Part shown: piece after piece, positions 10,169-21,952 of the stretch
Layout of the letters: every line of letters starts with the position of its first letter
How positions within the stretch are numbered: position 1 is the stretch's first letter
Assembly (NCBI GenBank): GCA_001661515.1
Contig: LUVW01000015.1
Span: 205,553 to 269,552 of the forward strand
DNA length: 64,000 bases
Source of the DNA: Capniomyces stellatus
Lineage: Eukaryota > Kickxellomycota > Harpellomycetes > Harpellales > Legeriomycetaceae
Reading direction: 5' to 3'
Notes under the pieces: model-generated
What the model was told of the DNA's origin: nothing
Seen by the model: only the letters and a program-made list of their open reading frames with translations
The model's database searches: none
Made by a program: the position numbers and the translations under genes

Positions 10169-11845
10169 CTAAATTTTCTCTGCTATGGGATTGGCATGGA
10201 TGGTGATTGACTTGATCCGAATATCCTTCAATGGTCTATAACTCCCATCAACAGCCACCTTTTCGATACTGTCTAAAGTCGTGTCTGCACCATCGATCAC
10301 TCTAGAATAACGGCATCAACAACAATAAAAACAACAATAATAATAATTGTAAGTGTAATTGTAATTGTAATAGCAATTGCACTAATAGAGTATACAGCTT
10401 TCAGAGTTGTGTCTAAAGTATGCCATGTAACTTAATTATTTAAAAAAAAACCAGGCTGGAGTATGGTTAAACTTTGTACCTTCCAAAAATTGTATACTTG
10501 GAGTCTAAAGACGGCTGTTTGTCATAGGTAATAAAAAATTGAGATCCATTTGTGTCTGCTCCTGAATTTGCCATGCTAACAACACCGCGGTCGCTATGCT
10601 GTATATTTATAAATTAAAGTTTATCCAAGCTGCTAGAACAAAAGCAAATGATGTTTGCAAGACCTCGAAAGTAAATTTGTTGACTCTGAGGTGCTGAAAG
10701 CGTACTTGCCACCAACTTAGGCTTAGTGGTTGGCAAAACAACGAATGCTGCCGCAGCCACAAAAAATGGGTAAACTTAATTCGATATTCATAGAGAAAAA
10801 TGAGAAGGGTTTAGAGTATGTGTTACCTTTAGCGACGACCTGATCTCGTCAGGATACTTTTTTCCCCATATAGAAGTCCCGCCCTTCCCCAAACCAGTCG
10901 GGTCTCCCATCTATCAAATAAAAAAAGCGCTTGAAAGTATTCTGTGGACAACAAACAAAGCAAGATAGAGCACGTAGAAAATAAACATGCCACAGTGATG
11001 GTATATCTACCTGTACTATGAACCCCTTGATGTTCCTATGTAAAAAAATTGATCACAACAGTAATGTGTTCAGTTTTGGTCATTCTACTAGCGATACACT
11101 ATTCTTTTTAGATCACATTGGTCTTGGAAAGCTTCAACTATCCTCCAAATAAGTTTAAAGTTGTATTTTACAAACACGCCAACACAATACCTATGTATGA
11201 TACATCCGTTATAATACCCGCTGGCACATAATGCTAAGAAATTCTGATAAACATAAAATAAAGTTATAGATCGCTCCAAGCTCCCAAATTTGGTTTGAAC
11301 AAATGTTACAAATATATTATTCAATCAAGCAAAACCAGGCCAAGTGTAGTTTTCCCGTCCCGTGAAGTCACCCTGGATTAACAGCGCTGGCCAGCGATTT
11401 TATGCGGCTACAATAAGCTTTCGATAAAAATGCATTAAAAGTTACCTCAGACGATTTAGGCACCTCTTCGCAAAATATTTCGAGTTTCAAATCGCCCAAG
11501 TTTGTATGTATAGTAACCGACTAACAAACAATCACACAGCATAAAACATAATGTTGAATTAGGGGTCGATTTTACCAATACGTTTGGCAAAGTTTACAAA
11601 AAAAAGTCGTGTTTTCGATTTGAATCTTGACCAGAATAACGCTTTAATGTAAACTGTTGAAAATTCGCAAATTCTATCTTTTATTCTTAAAGTAAACTCT
11701 CTTCAACCAGCTCGATGCAGAAACTCTTCAACCAACTCAACACAAAATTACTTTACCAATTCAATATATTTAATAAAAATGTTCGGACGCTCTTGACTTG
11801 GCGTATTACTAGAACAAGTTGTTTGTGGCTATTCAGACTCACCAT
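10169..11845 (-). CDS. PPIL3: Cyclophilin-type peptidyl-prolyl isomerase PPIL3
   Basis: Spliceosome-associated cyclophilin. Minus-strand exons: 11845-11843 (start codon only), 11520-11446, 11243-11191, 11035-11011, 10910-10827, 10598-10480, 10301-10169; 163 residues (human 161). It matches human PPIL3 throughout: [90 protein letters not shown] and ITIHANP. The usual FMVQTGD motif is FIVQMGD. The catalytic-type arginine in the IIHRN loop and FFITYDKQP are kept. The first exon is inferred: no in-frame ATG precedes TCGGTT in exon 2, and the nearest start followed by a good donor is ATG-GTGAGT at 11845. Exons 2-7 are secure. Confidence 0.9.
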
Positions 11846-12193
11846 TATCAAAGCAGTACACCTTCAATCGTCTTTCTTGGCTTTTTGCGAATTAATCTTA
11901 CTTGAAAACTAAAGGACAATTAACTTTTTCAATTCCAAATTTATTCCTTCAAACAAACCGTTGAAGCGATAAATTTCGTAAAAAAACAAAAAAAAAAAAA
12001 CATAGTAGAATCTGACTCGGTTAGTTCAGACAAACTTTGTGCAAATTATAATTATAATTTATTTATTAATTGATCAACACAACCCAACTCGCGTAAAATA
12101 ACGAGAGTGTAAAAATATGAATCTATTTTATATTAAAACAAACTACTTGGTGGAATTTATTGCTAGTGTTACAACCTATACTTTACAGTACAG
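11846..12193. other. Intergenic
   Basis: Spacer between the inferred PPIL3 start and the 3' end of the Siw14-type gene. AT-rich with no open frame of note. Confidence 0.4.
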
Positions 12194-13132
<939 letters not shown>

Positions 13133-13387
13133 TTGCTTCTTGGTGTACTTGTACCTGAGCTATAAGTTTAAGAAATTAGTAGCTTGGAAATGAAGTGGGA
13201 AAAAGTATGATATTATCTTTTATTATATGCCTTTTTTTGGACACCAAGTTGAAAGAGTTTGTAAATACTTTTGGACTGAAAACCATTTATCTCGCTTTGT
13301 TTAGTTTGAATTGGTATTGTTGAATAAAAATTTTAAACTAAGTAGCAACAAAAAAAAAGTGACAGTTCTAATAAAAGAAAACCACCA

Positions 13388-13639
13388 ATGGAAAGAAAAG
13401 AAAATCAACTAGGGCGAGTTCAACTTTTAAATTACAAAGATGGAAAAAACAGCACTTTTCAAGTCAATTTCCATGAAAAAATTCAACCACAACCACCAGC
13501 TACTTGCCTAGGTTACCAAAACCAACACCCTCTTGGTAACCAACACTCTCCTGGTAACCAATACTCTTCTGATAACCGACACCCTTTTTACCCTTTATAT
13601 ATGTCTGCTTGTTTTTTTTCTATCACTAGCGTACTCTAA
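13388..13639 (+). CDS. Uncertain small open frame with short Asn-Gln repeats
   Basis: An ATG in a favourable context (ACCAATGG) opens 83 codons. The middle encodes degenerate six-residue repeats (NQHPLG, NQHSPG, NQYSSD, NRHPF) from an 18-bp tandem repeat, and the end is hydrophobic. I recognise no family. The minus strand is also open across the repeat, so coding is unproven. Confidence 0.2.
   Translation: MERKENQLGRVQLLNYKDGKNSTFQVNFHEKIQPQPPATCLGYQNQHPLGNQHSPGNQYSSDNRHPFYPLYMSACFFSITSVL
13520..13590. repeat. 18-bp tandem repeat, about four copies
   Basis: Degenerate copies of AACCAACACTCTCCTGGT. The 18-bp period keeps reading frame on both strands. Confidence 0.8.
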
Positions 13640-14102
13640 CAGGGTCTACCTTAAGTCTCTTTTACTCGGCTTGGTGAATGAATATAGCGAATATTGCTGG
13701 TGAAACCAATGACAAGTAAATGGGTTTACATCTCCAAACACAAGTCCTACCCACACCTGATTCCTTCTTTCGTATCTCCTAAAACTATACACACCGAGAA
13801 ATTATAAAAGCACATTGTACTTGCATACACGTATTTGGTAGCAGCGTTTTAGCGACTTTACATGATGTTTGGCAAAGCTATGCACCGGCTTAGCAGGAGA
13901 CATGGCTGCTTGTATGTTTACTTTAAAAAATGTATTGGTTTGTGCTTAAGATACGACGAGTAAGCAAAAACTGCCAGCGAGCTCCATAAAATACATTGGC
14001 AACAATCAAAAGCAGAGGATAAAATAAAATATTCGAGTATTATAAAAAAAAATGTATATCTACATAAATAGGGAACCAAGGGCATGACGATGCTTATTGT
14101 GT

Positions 14103-15293
14103 TTATGAATAATTATAGCCTGCTTCGTAAAGCTTGTCTATTAACTCTACGGCTCTTGAGTGGACATTTTCTACTTCTGTAGAGTTGTAACCGTGCATTT
14201 CTACCCAGTGTGGATCAAGTTTGGCAGGATAAATCATACGCGTATTGTTCTTGTTGGCAATGGAAAATGGCCTAGTTCTAGCATTTGGTGGTTTTTGCTT
14301 TGCGTATAGTGGAAAGTATGTTTTGAGTACATCGTCATCCAGCATCTTAATGTCGCTGATATAGCCATTACTTGCATCACCCTCGGCACCCCCATCTTGT
14401 CTTTTCATGAAATCGCTTCCCACTTGCTCCAGGGAATCGTATTCATAACACATTCTTCCATAACCTAGCTCCATAACCGTGTTAACGGGGACATTGTATA
14501 AGCTAATGATATTATCTAGCGACACGGCATCAATCCCATCCGGTCCAGGTCCATCGTATTTCCACAAATTTTCTGGGCTCTGTTTTTGCCACTTCCACCA
14601 CAGCCTATCCAAGTTGCAATGATGAATCATAAACGAGAAATCGTTTGGCGAATACATAAAGCTCAGTTCCCCTCCCAGCCCCAGATGAACAGACCCATGG
14701 ATAGAGTACTCGATGTCATTCCGTAGGTTAGCTAACGTTCCTGATCTTTGAAGAATTGACTCAATAAATGGCGGTGAATACCAAGGTTGGATTCTGTCTC
14801 TCCCATCGTTGTATATTCGCTTGATGCAGTGTATCTCGGGGTATGTGGCTAGCCAGTTTGCTTGTACTCCGTCTATCAAGCAGTCATTTACGGGGTCACC
14901 GTTTCCGCCTATGTATTTGGATGTCAGCACCTCGCTGTTATGGGGTTCGCTGTAGTCTCTGGCAGAATCCCAATATGGCAGTGCAAACTCAGGGTTGTAT
15001 GTTCTAGCTATTCTTTCAAAATCGTAAGTGTATATGCGGTGAAAGGGCATAAACATAGAGTTTCCATGAACTTTGCCAAAGTATTCCAAATGCGTTCTAG
15101 CAAACCAAGCAAACCACCCATCGTCCCTCATTGACCCCAATGTGACTTTATACTCCTCCCATACCCTAGGTTCAATAGACCTAACCTCGCGCCTTGTAAT
15201 AAGTTTGGTACATGGCGCTTGTGTCTGCTGTGTGTATGCTAGTTTTTGCAGCATTAGTATGCATAGTGCAGAAGCGTTTATTGTCAGCTTCAT
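14103..15293 (-). CDS. Secreted tyrosinase (type-3 copper protein)
   Basis: Probable phenol oxidase, which hydroxylates monophenols and oxidises catechols, used in melanin-type wall chemistry. A single 396-residue exon starting at 15293 with an apparent signal peptide (MKLTINASALCILMLQKLAY, cleavage probably near TQQTQA). The CuA site is formed by His residues in RTHLEYFGKVHG and MPFHRIYTYDFERI; the family motif is usually P-W-H-R, here P-F-H-R. YWDSARD follows. The CuB site is SIHGSVHLGLGGEL and FSFMIHHCNLDRLWWKWQ. Length fits short secreted fungal tyrosinases without a C-terminal lid domain. It has no intron although nearly every neighbour has several. A related catechol oxidase or hemocyanin-type enzyme cannot be excluded. 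Confidence 0.93.
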   Translation of the reverse strand: MKLTINASALCILMLQKLAYTQQTQAPCTKLITRREVRSIEPRVWEEYKVTLGSMRDDGWFAWFARTHLEYFGKVHGNSMFMPFHRIYTYDFERIARTYNPEFALPYWDSARDYSEPHNSEVLTSKYIGGNGDPVNDCLIDGVQANWLATYPEIHCIKRIYNDGRDRIQPWYSPPFIESILQRSGTLANLRNDIEYSIHGSVHLGLGGELSFMYSPNDFSFMIHHCNLDRLWWKWQKQSPENLWKYDGPGPDGIDAVSLDNIISLYNVPVNTVMELGYGRMCYEYDSLEQVGSDFMKRQDGGAEGDASNGYISDIKMLDDDVLKTYFPLYAKQKPPNARTRPFSIANKNNTRMIYPAKLDPHWVEMHGYNSTEVENVHSRAVELIDKLYEAGYNYS

Positions 15294-17081
15294 GTTGATT
15301 AAAAACTTGGTTAATACCTACCGTTTTTTCTTTTGTAACAATGCTAGCAGTACCGTTTTTTCTGTATATACGTGTTTGTATTCGTAGCTTGGTTGAGATG
15401 AAACAAAAAACAAACGGCTTTATGACAGTAGTTATGTACTAGAATTAATTTAATTTACAATTTTGTTATATTCTTGTTCTAGTGATTGCTATGGTTTATT
15501 TGTACTAGTCTGTGTCTATTTTTCATTGCTGAAAGAAAAAAACAAGATTCAAGAAAATTCAAACTCCTTTTATACAGTTGCCGCTCTGGGCATACTTGTA
15601 CTTTTCAAATTCAGGTCAAAAATCATATGATCTCAATGAGCTTCAAATTATAAAAGATGATGCCAGGCTCCAATAATGGACAAAAAGCTCTTCATTATGA
15701 ACTCTGAGTGTTTAAAGTTCATCATTGTAAGTTTTGTGGTTTCAACAAGAGTAGTATATATACTATTAGAATGTGCTGGTTTATATTGGCTCAAACCGAG
15801 TTATTGCATGGTGCTAAAGTTATAATACAAAAGTATTCTATTCCATTTCTCAGCTTTTAAAGGACAATTAGAATTTCAATTTGAAACTCAATCAAACTGA
15901 TTTATTTAATTGTAAGGTAAATTACCGCTTAACAATTATGTTGATAATGGCTTGTTTACTTGTTTAAATGGTTGTGTATTTTTGCAATGATCCTACTATG
16001 GCCCATTGTTTGGCTTATTGTTGGCTCTTTTACCTCAATTTTTTGCTTTTTTTTTGCGTCGATATTCGTATTGTGTGTTTTTAGCTATTTTCTAAATATG
16101 GTTGTTTTTTATTACTATATTAGTACTAATATATGGTTACTTTTGTCTGCCCTGCTTTATGGGATCGCCAAATAAAGCTACTTGCCTTTTTAAATACACA
16201 TTCAATTAACGCAATGGGCTGCTATTAGTTGAGATATAGCGCCTTTTTTAAAAAAAGAAAGATAAAAGATGAGAATCAAAGACCCTTCCGAAGGCTCAAA
16301 TTAAGAGATTTAGTAATATATCGTATGATCTTTAAACTTCCACAAAGCTATATTAAAAACCATCAACACAGGTGGCGCATATTGTACTACCATTGAGCTT
16401 GCCATTATTGATGATTTGTAACTCAATCGATATTAAGGCGATCATGATAGTAGTGCAAGGATATTATTAGCTTGGTATGAACTCTCCATAGCCGTGTATA
16501 TTCCATAATAGTCCACAATAGCCAACCATACGTTTGTCCGAACCAACCTAAAATATACATGGGTTTATACTTGAAACACATACTCAGTTGTGTATATAAA
16601 CCACAAAGCGCCACACTATTTCCACTATACATGTGTTTGGCCGGCTTGCCTGATTGTGTTTTAATTAGAAATACCTGACGTGCAGGATAAATCTAGAGTG
16701 GATGGGTTTATATCAATCCCTTTGATAAATGCAATAATTGCTTTTAAGTGTTTTTCATTCTGCTTGAAGATGTTGATGTAGACTATAAGGTATTAGACAT
16801 TCAATTATCAACATAATGAACTCGTATCAATACGGTCGCATGTTGCAATATCTTGAGTGATACTATAGCATGTCATGCCATACTATAAACATAGATTGTT
16901 GTACAATTGAATCCCAGGTGGAGTAGCCTTAGACATTACACAATAACCCAAGTTAATTAAGAATCTAGTGGTTCACGAAGTTTGATTCAAGCTGTGGTGT
17001 TAAATGTGGATTACCAAAGTTAAGGTGTTTTTCTTATTATCTACTTCCCATTACAAATAATCAGTATAAAACTGTTGTATG

Positions 17082-17135
17082 CCCATTATTTACCCATTAT
17101 TTACCCATTATTCACCAAGTATTCACCCATTATCC
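17082..17135. repeat. 11-bp tandem repeat (CCCATTATTTA)
   Basis: About three close copies followed by two degenerate ones. It lies just upstream of a small open frame beginning at 17152. Confidence 0.75.
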
Positions 17136-17807
17136 AACAATCAACCAAGCTATGTATAGTTCATTGATACAAAATATGTGTAACTTTATAAAACTGGTTC
17201 TGGTGTGTATTGCAGGCTCTTTACCGCATCTAGCTATTGTGACTCTGGTTTATATGAATTCTTACTATCTGAAGCTCTTGTATATACAAAAGAGTCGCTA
17301 TAATATTACCTACATTAAAAGCTTAACATCACAGGCAGAAATACATGACGTGTACTGCTAATCAGTAACAAGCAACAACAATTGTTTTGTTAATTATTTT
17401 TTATCAAGACTAAATATGTCGGTTTGAATAATAAAATATTTCGGGTTTTATTTCAACTAATATATATATGCCGGGTTTTAGTATTAAGGAAAAGGTGCAT
17501 TGTTATTCTTTATAGTCACTGATTTTACTCATTTACCCTGAATACAAGACCCTTCACCCACCCATTCTACTACAATAATAGTTGTGCCAACTCAGTACAA
17601 CTTTTTCTTTGATTTAAATAGTAACCCTATTAGCTCTTTATGAGACTGAAATGACCAACTAAGCAGATTGTAACTAAAAACAGTATCCAATTTCAATAAA
17701 AATAAAATAAAAACAGTATCCAGCTCACTTGTCTCTCTATTTAATCATGTACATTTGAACGACAGAGATTATACAGTTGGAAATTTCCTTTTAGGTCTTG
17801 GGCGTAT

Positions 17808-18015
17808 TTAATTATTGAATATACGTTCTACGCCAAACTCAACCTTCCGCCGTTTATGCTATATTAGTTTTTAAAGAAAGCAAAAAAAAAGTGTCATTTT
17901 GAAGTATTTTGGTAAAGAATCTCTAAAATTATTGAGAAAACAGCCAATAATGAATTTAACACAACACAAACGGCGTAGGGCTCAGTTTGGCTTATAGCGT
18001 ATATTCAATCATTAA
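17808..18015. repeat. Imperfect inverted repeat element, MITE-like
   Basis: Two arms of about 51 bp (17808-17858 and 17965-18015) are reverse complements with about nine mismatches by eye. The outer ends read TTAAT(T/G)ATTGAATATACG, and both ends carry TTAA, which could be a target-site duplication. The 106-bp centre has no coding capacity. This is the form of a non-autonomous DNA transposon. No second copy was noticed in the window. Confidence 0.6.
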
Positions 18016-18228
18016 TGGATAGCATTAACCTGGTTATAATAAAACTATCTACATGCCTAAAAATTAACGCAGTTGAATTCCCAACATATTTTAAACACAA
18101 CTACAATGGGGTTAAATGTTTGTCTCAAGCACTTGACAAAACAAACATCAGGAAAATTACTAGGGAAACTCAGATACACAATGGACTTGCAAAAACAGTT
18201 TTAAGTTCAATATAGTTTTGCCTATTTC

Positions 18229-18297
18229 GACTCTTTCAACTCTTTCAACTCTTTTATCTCTTTTATCTTTTTCATCTTTTTTATCTCTTTCACTTCT
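18229..18297. repeat. Pyrimidine-rich imperfect 9-bp repeat (ACTCTTTCA and variants)
   Basis: Runs of CTCTTTCAA and CTCTTTTAT. On the minus strand it encodes charged low-complexity residues within a small open frame that I do not accept as a gene. Confidence 0.7.
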
Positions 18298-20272
18298 GTT
18301 AAATCTGCAATGATGACTGTATTTATTGTCCTTTAGATTGATCGTGCGGAAATTCAACAATCATTGATTGTCAACATAATCTAGTTTATGTTAGCTCCAA
18401 ACCTCGTAGAAACCCGGCAAATCACATATCAGATATACGTTCCTAGCTTTACGCCATGACTGATTGGTGTACAACGGAAAACATACTTTATTCCTATTTG
18501 CTCGTGGTATAGACTGTATATTACAGGATTAGAATCCAAGTATCAAAAAAAAAGATACAAATAGCAAAAGTCTCGATATATCTGGCTCCCATGACTTTAC
18601 TCGTGGCGATTCCAGCTGCTAAAGTCCAAGATAACCCGCGTCTTACTAATGGAGTATTTTGTTAAAATGTTGAATGGTAATTACACGTAATAAATTTCAG
18701 CTTTGAAATGCGCACACCACATAACCCCATATCATGATACCATGATACAAAGCTACTTTGAAGCGGGGTCCCAATCAAACCCAACTTCAAATATTAAAAC
18801 GATAAATTATCAAAATCAAATATTAATTTTAATTCAAACTCGCATCTAAGATGTGTGTCTAAAAAATAATCAAATAAATAAAACACGTCAAGATCAAGCT
18901 GATTAGCTTTAAAGATTGAAGGCCAAACGTTGGAATTGCAGGCGTTGGCATCCAAAGTTATTACATATCTTTAATGGAATCAGTTCCGTCAATAAAACCA
19001 TGTTTAGCTAGATTAGTAGGACTTGAACACCTAAATTGCCACACTGCTAGTATAAAACAAAGCGAATTAAACTTGATGACAAAACTTGTCCCTAGAAATT
19101 AAAACAGATTTGTGAGTGTGTTGAAAAAAAAAACTCACTAGCCAACTGAGTGGGCCAAGTATTAAAAATAGCATATATATTTACACTCGATCAAATATAG
19201 TCCTGAACGTCATGATTCAAGCTTTGAGCGTTGCAAATCAAATGCCAAGCAGAAATGTGTTAATCACAGCAACCACCCGCTACCCCCATCCCCTTCCCCA
19301 ATCTCAACACATGTTTGTTGTTTAGTCAAAACTGTGCAAATAAAGTTTTAAATATTTTTTTTATTTGAGTGCCATGATCAATGCAAGGGCAATGAACTAT
19401 CAATGCAATTGGAAGAAAAGGAAGGGGGTGATAATGTAAAAACCAACACTAACCCTAACAGCATTGGATTGTTGATAAACTCAATATAACATTTATTCGG
19501 GTAGTCTAGACTATTACCCGGGAGTTCTGCCCAATGCCAATATTTCAATGTTGAAAAAAAAACACTTTTATTGATAAGAAATAAATTAAATACAACCAAC
19601 TCGAGTACTTGAAAAATGCAGCTAAAGGGTCTTTTAGGAAACCACGTAGCTAATATTGGAAAATGCAATGACTCGATCGTGGTGTTGACAAAATTAATTG
19701 GGTGCATACAAGTCGGTAAGCGTTTGCAAAAGCATGATGTGTATCTGTGCTGGCATCAAAATCTCTATTGGTACCTTTACCACGTTTTGGGACTGTATGC
19801 TACGTTTATGTTTTGGTAATTGGGCATTTAGAGCTTTAACACAATAAAGTCCCCAATACACCATCGATGTTTTTGGAGCCCATGAATGGTGCATATATAC
19901 TTTTTTTTAAAAAAAAAAATTAGATTACTACAGCCAATTTTTAAAGCCTAATTGATATTAGAACTTGATCCTTTTTTTCTAGTTGTAGGTGTATACTACG
20001 ATATATATATACAGCTATTACTTGTGATTATAGTAGTAACAATAAACTGACAGTGTGCCAAGTTTATGACATATTTTTTTTATATATAAACGGCGAGTCT
20101 AGTCCCTGTCTGCTTTTGAATATAAATTAACACCATTTAATTTCCAAAAGATTACTCAAACTTCACATAATAGAACGTGGAGTCTGTATATAGAATAGCT
20201 TTTTTTTTTGCTTATATCTTTTTTGCTTTTAATTCAGATTAATATTTAGTATCAATTTTTTATTATTATTTT

Positions 20273-20357
20273 ATATAGATATAGATACGATACAATATAG
20301 ACACATATATAGATATAGGTATAGATACAGATACATATATAGATATAGATAAAGATA
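20273..20357. repeat. ATAGAT/ATAC microsatellite upstream of the HSF-domain gene
   Basis: Imperfect hexamer and tetramer repeat ending about 50 bp before the ATG at 20407, so probably in the 5' UTR or core promoter. Confidence 0.75.
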
Positions 20358-20406
20358 TCAGTTAAGTAAAGTGATAATAAAGTGACGGCAAAGAAATAAT
20401 AACAAC

Positions 20407-21271
20407 ATGACGGGCCAAAGCAAGAATAGCCCAGAGACAAAGAGCAAGCAGAATTTCAGCATCGATGAAATGTGTCTACTGGGGCTTACAACAGGGGTTC
20501 CAGACTTTGTAAAAAAGCTATTCAGGTAAAAATTCAACGGCGCCAAGAAGACCATATAAAGCAGATTATTGCGTCTATTATGAATTTATTATACACTGTG
20601 TGTGTGTTTTTTTTAAAAAAAAGTATGTAAATATGTAAAAGCACTGATGACTGGTTTGATTTGAACTAGTAATTCAACATGATAATGTGTAATTACATAG
20701 GATTCTAGAGGATGATTCGTATCACAACATAGTGCTTTGGGGAGACAAAGGCGACAGCTTTATAGTGAAGGACCAGAACGAGTTCTCCAAGTATGTTTTG
20801 CCTCAGCACTTTAAGCACAACAACTTTGCAAGTTTTGTTCGGCAGCTTAACAAGTACGACTTCCACAAGATAAAGAGTACTGAGGAAAGCAAGAAGTATG
20901 GCGACACTATATGGGAGTTCCAGCATCCTTGTTTCAAACACAATCGTCCAGATTTGCTAGAAAGAATCAAGAGAAAGCCACCACTTAAATCAAGGCTAGA
21001 GTCGAGTATAGAAAGGCGGTCTGTTGGAGAAAGCAGCGGATCAGGGGTATCAGAATCAGACTTCTACTTGATCACTGAAGAGCTGCAGACACAGATACAC
21101 TTGCTTACCCAGTCAAACAACCAAGCCACAAATTATTTAAACCAGCTCTCAAAGCACTACCAGTTTATGTCGGATGAGATGAACAGTCTTAAGAAAAATA
21201 TGCAAACTCAGGACCAGTTGATGGCAGAGTTTTTCCAGTATGTTGTTGGTCAAGAGAACAGAAGGGGCTGA
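20407..21271 (+). CDS. Skn7/Prr1-like HSF-type DNA-binding protein lacking a receiver domain
   Basis: Transcription factor with an HSF winged-helix domain. Exons 20407-20525 and 20701-21271 (GTAAAA..TAG); 229 residues. The DNA-binding domain spans about residues 28-130: GVPDFVKKLFRILEDDSYHN, VLWGDKGDSFIV, then VLPQHFKHNNFASFVRQLNK and YDFHKIK. Ending the recognition helix with NKYDFHK, rather than NMYGFRK, is typical of Skn7/Prr1, as is LFRILEDxxYxxIVLW. Residues about 165-215 form a heptad-like coiled coil (EELQTQIHLLTQSNNQATNY onward), matching the HR-A/B oligomerisation region. The protein then stops. Skn7 and Prr1 are 500-620 residues with a C-terminal response-regulator receiver, and none is encoded before or after this gene. 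Stress-responsive regulation is plausible, but phosphorelay input would have to come from elsewhere. Confidence 0.87.
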
Positions 21272-21952
21272 GTGGTGTGGGGTTTGAGCCGCTTGGATGA
21301 TAGGTGTTGGGGAGGAGGGGGGGGGCGTCGAGTACGTTTGTGTGTATTTGATATGGATAACAACAGCCGCAAGTGTATTTCTTTATATATGTGTTTGTAT
21401 ATGCGTTTAAGGTCGGTCTAGTGTACTGATTGGTGTTATACACAACTCGTTGATATACTTTGTTTTTGTATTTATGGTGTTATTTTTAATACAATAGATT
21501 AATAAAAGTCGAATGTAAATATTTCAAAGGCGGAAAACAAGTGATTTGGTGAATAAAAAGTTGGTTTATATTAGTTGTAATTAGACTTAACCAATGAGCG
21601 CCGAGTAAATAGCAAATTGGTTGTATTGAAGTGTATTATTGGGTACATTTAGTGATTCTTCACCATTCCTAAATTTTATTATGGTTGTTGGCTTTTTAAC
21701 TTTATTGAGCTGAACAATGTTTGGAAAAAAAAAAAAGATGAAAAAATTAGAAAGTTGGTAGATTTGAAGAAAATAAAAGTCAAGAAATCAATAACGGGAA
21801 AATCATGAATGAAACGAAATTGGTACTTTGAGAAAATAAAAGTGGTAAACTTTGGTTTTATTGTATTGAATTCAAAATTAGTTGGTCAAAAACAGCGCTT
21901 TGATAGATCAAGAATAAGAGAAGAATTTGAAAAGAAATTGATTACAAAGAAA
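21272..21952. other. Intergenic between the HSF-domain gene and MetRS
   Basis: Contains a G-rich tract at about 21309-21325 just 3' of the HSF-domain stop codon (strand G-rich, a possible quadruplex). Codons are open upstream of the MetRS ATG from about 21809 but look like 5' UTR. Confidence 0.4.

Larger units (their letters stand above)
13133..14102. other. Intergenic around a small uncertain open frame
   Basis: Upstream of the Siw14-type gene and downstream of tyrosinase. Apart from the 83-codon frame and 18-bp repeat listed separately, nothing is recognisable. Confidence 0.4.
15294..20406. other. Five-kilobase gene-poor region
   Basis: No gene I can defend. Small frames (15960-16175 hydrophobic; 16423-16632; 17152-17361; 19378-19707 with overlapping frames on the other strand) show no family pattern. 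It contains simple repeats and a 208-bp inverted-repeat element listed separately. Probably decayed intergenic DNA, or it hides unrecognised small or non-coding genes. Confidence 0.4.

Noticed and set aside
15960..16175. Hydrophobic 71-codon frame resembling a membrane protein
   Set aside because: T-rich DNA yields Phe/Leu/Ile codons by chance; no ATG at the start, no family motif, no neighbouring exon found.
19378..19819. Overlapping frames on both strands (109 and 67 codons)
   Set aside because: Neither has recognisable motifs, and two unrelated frames open at once suggests chance.
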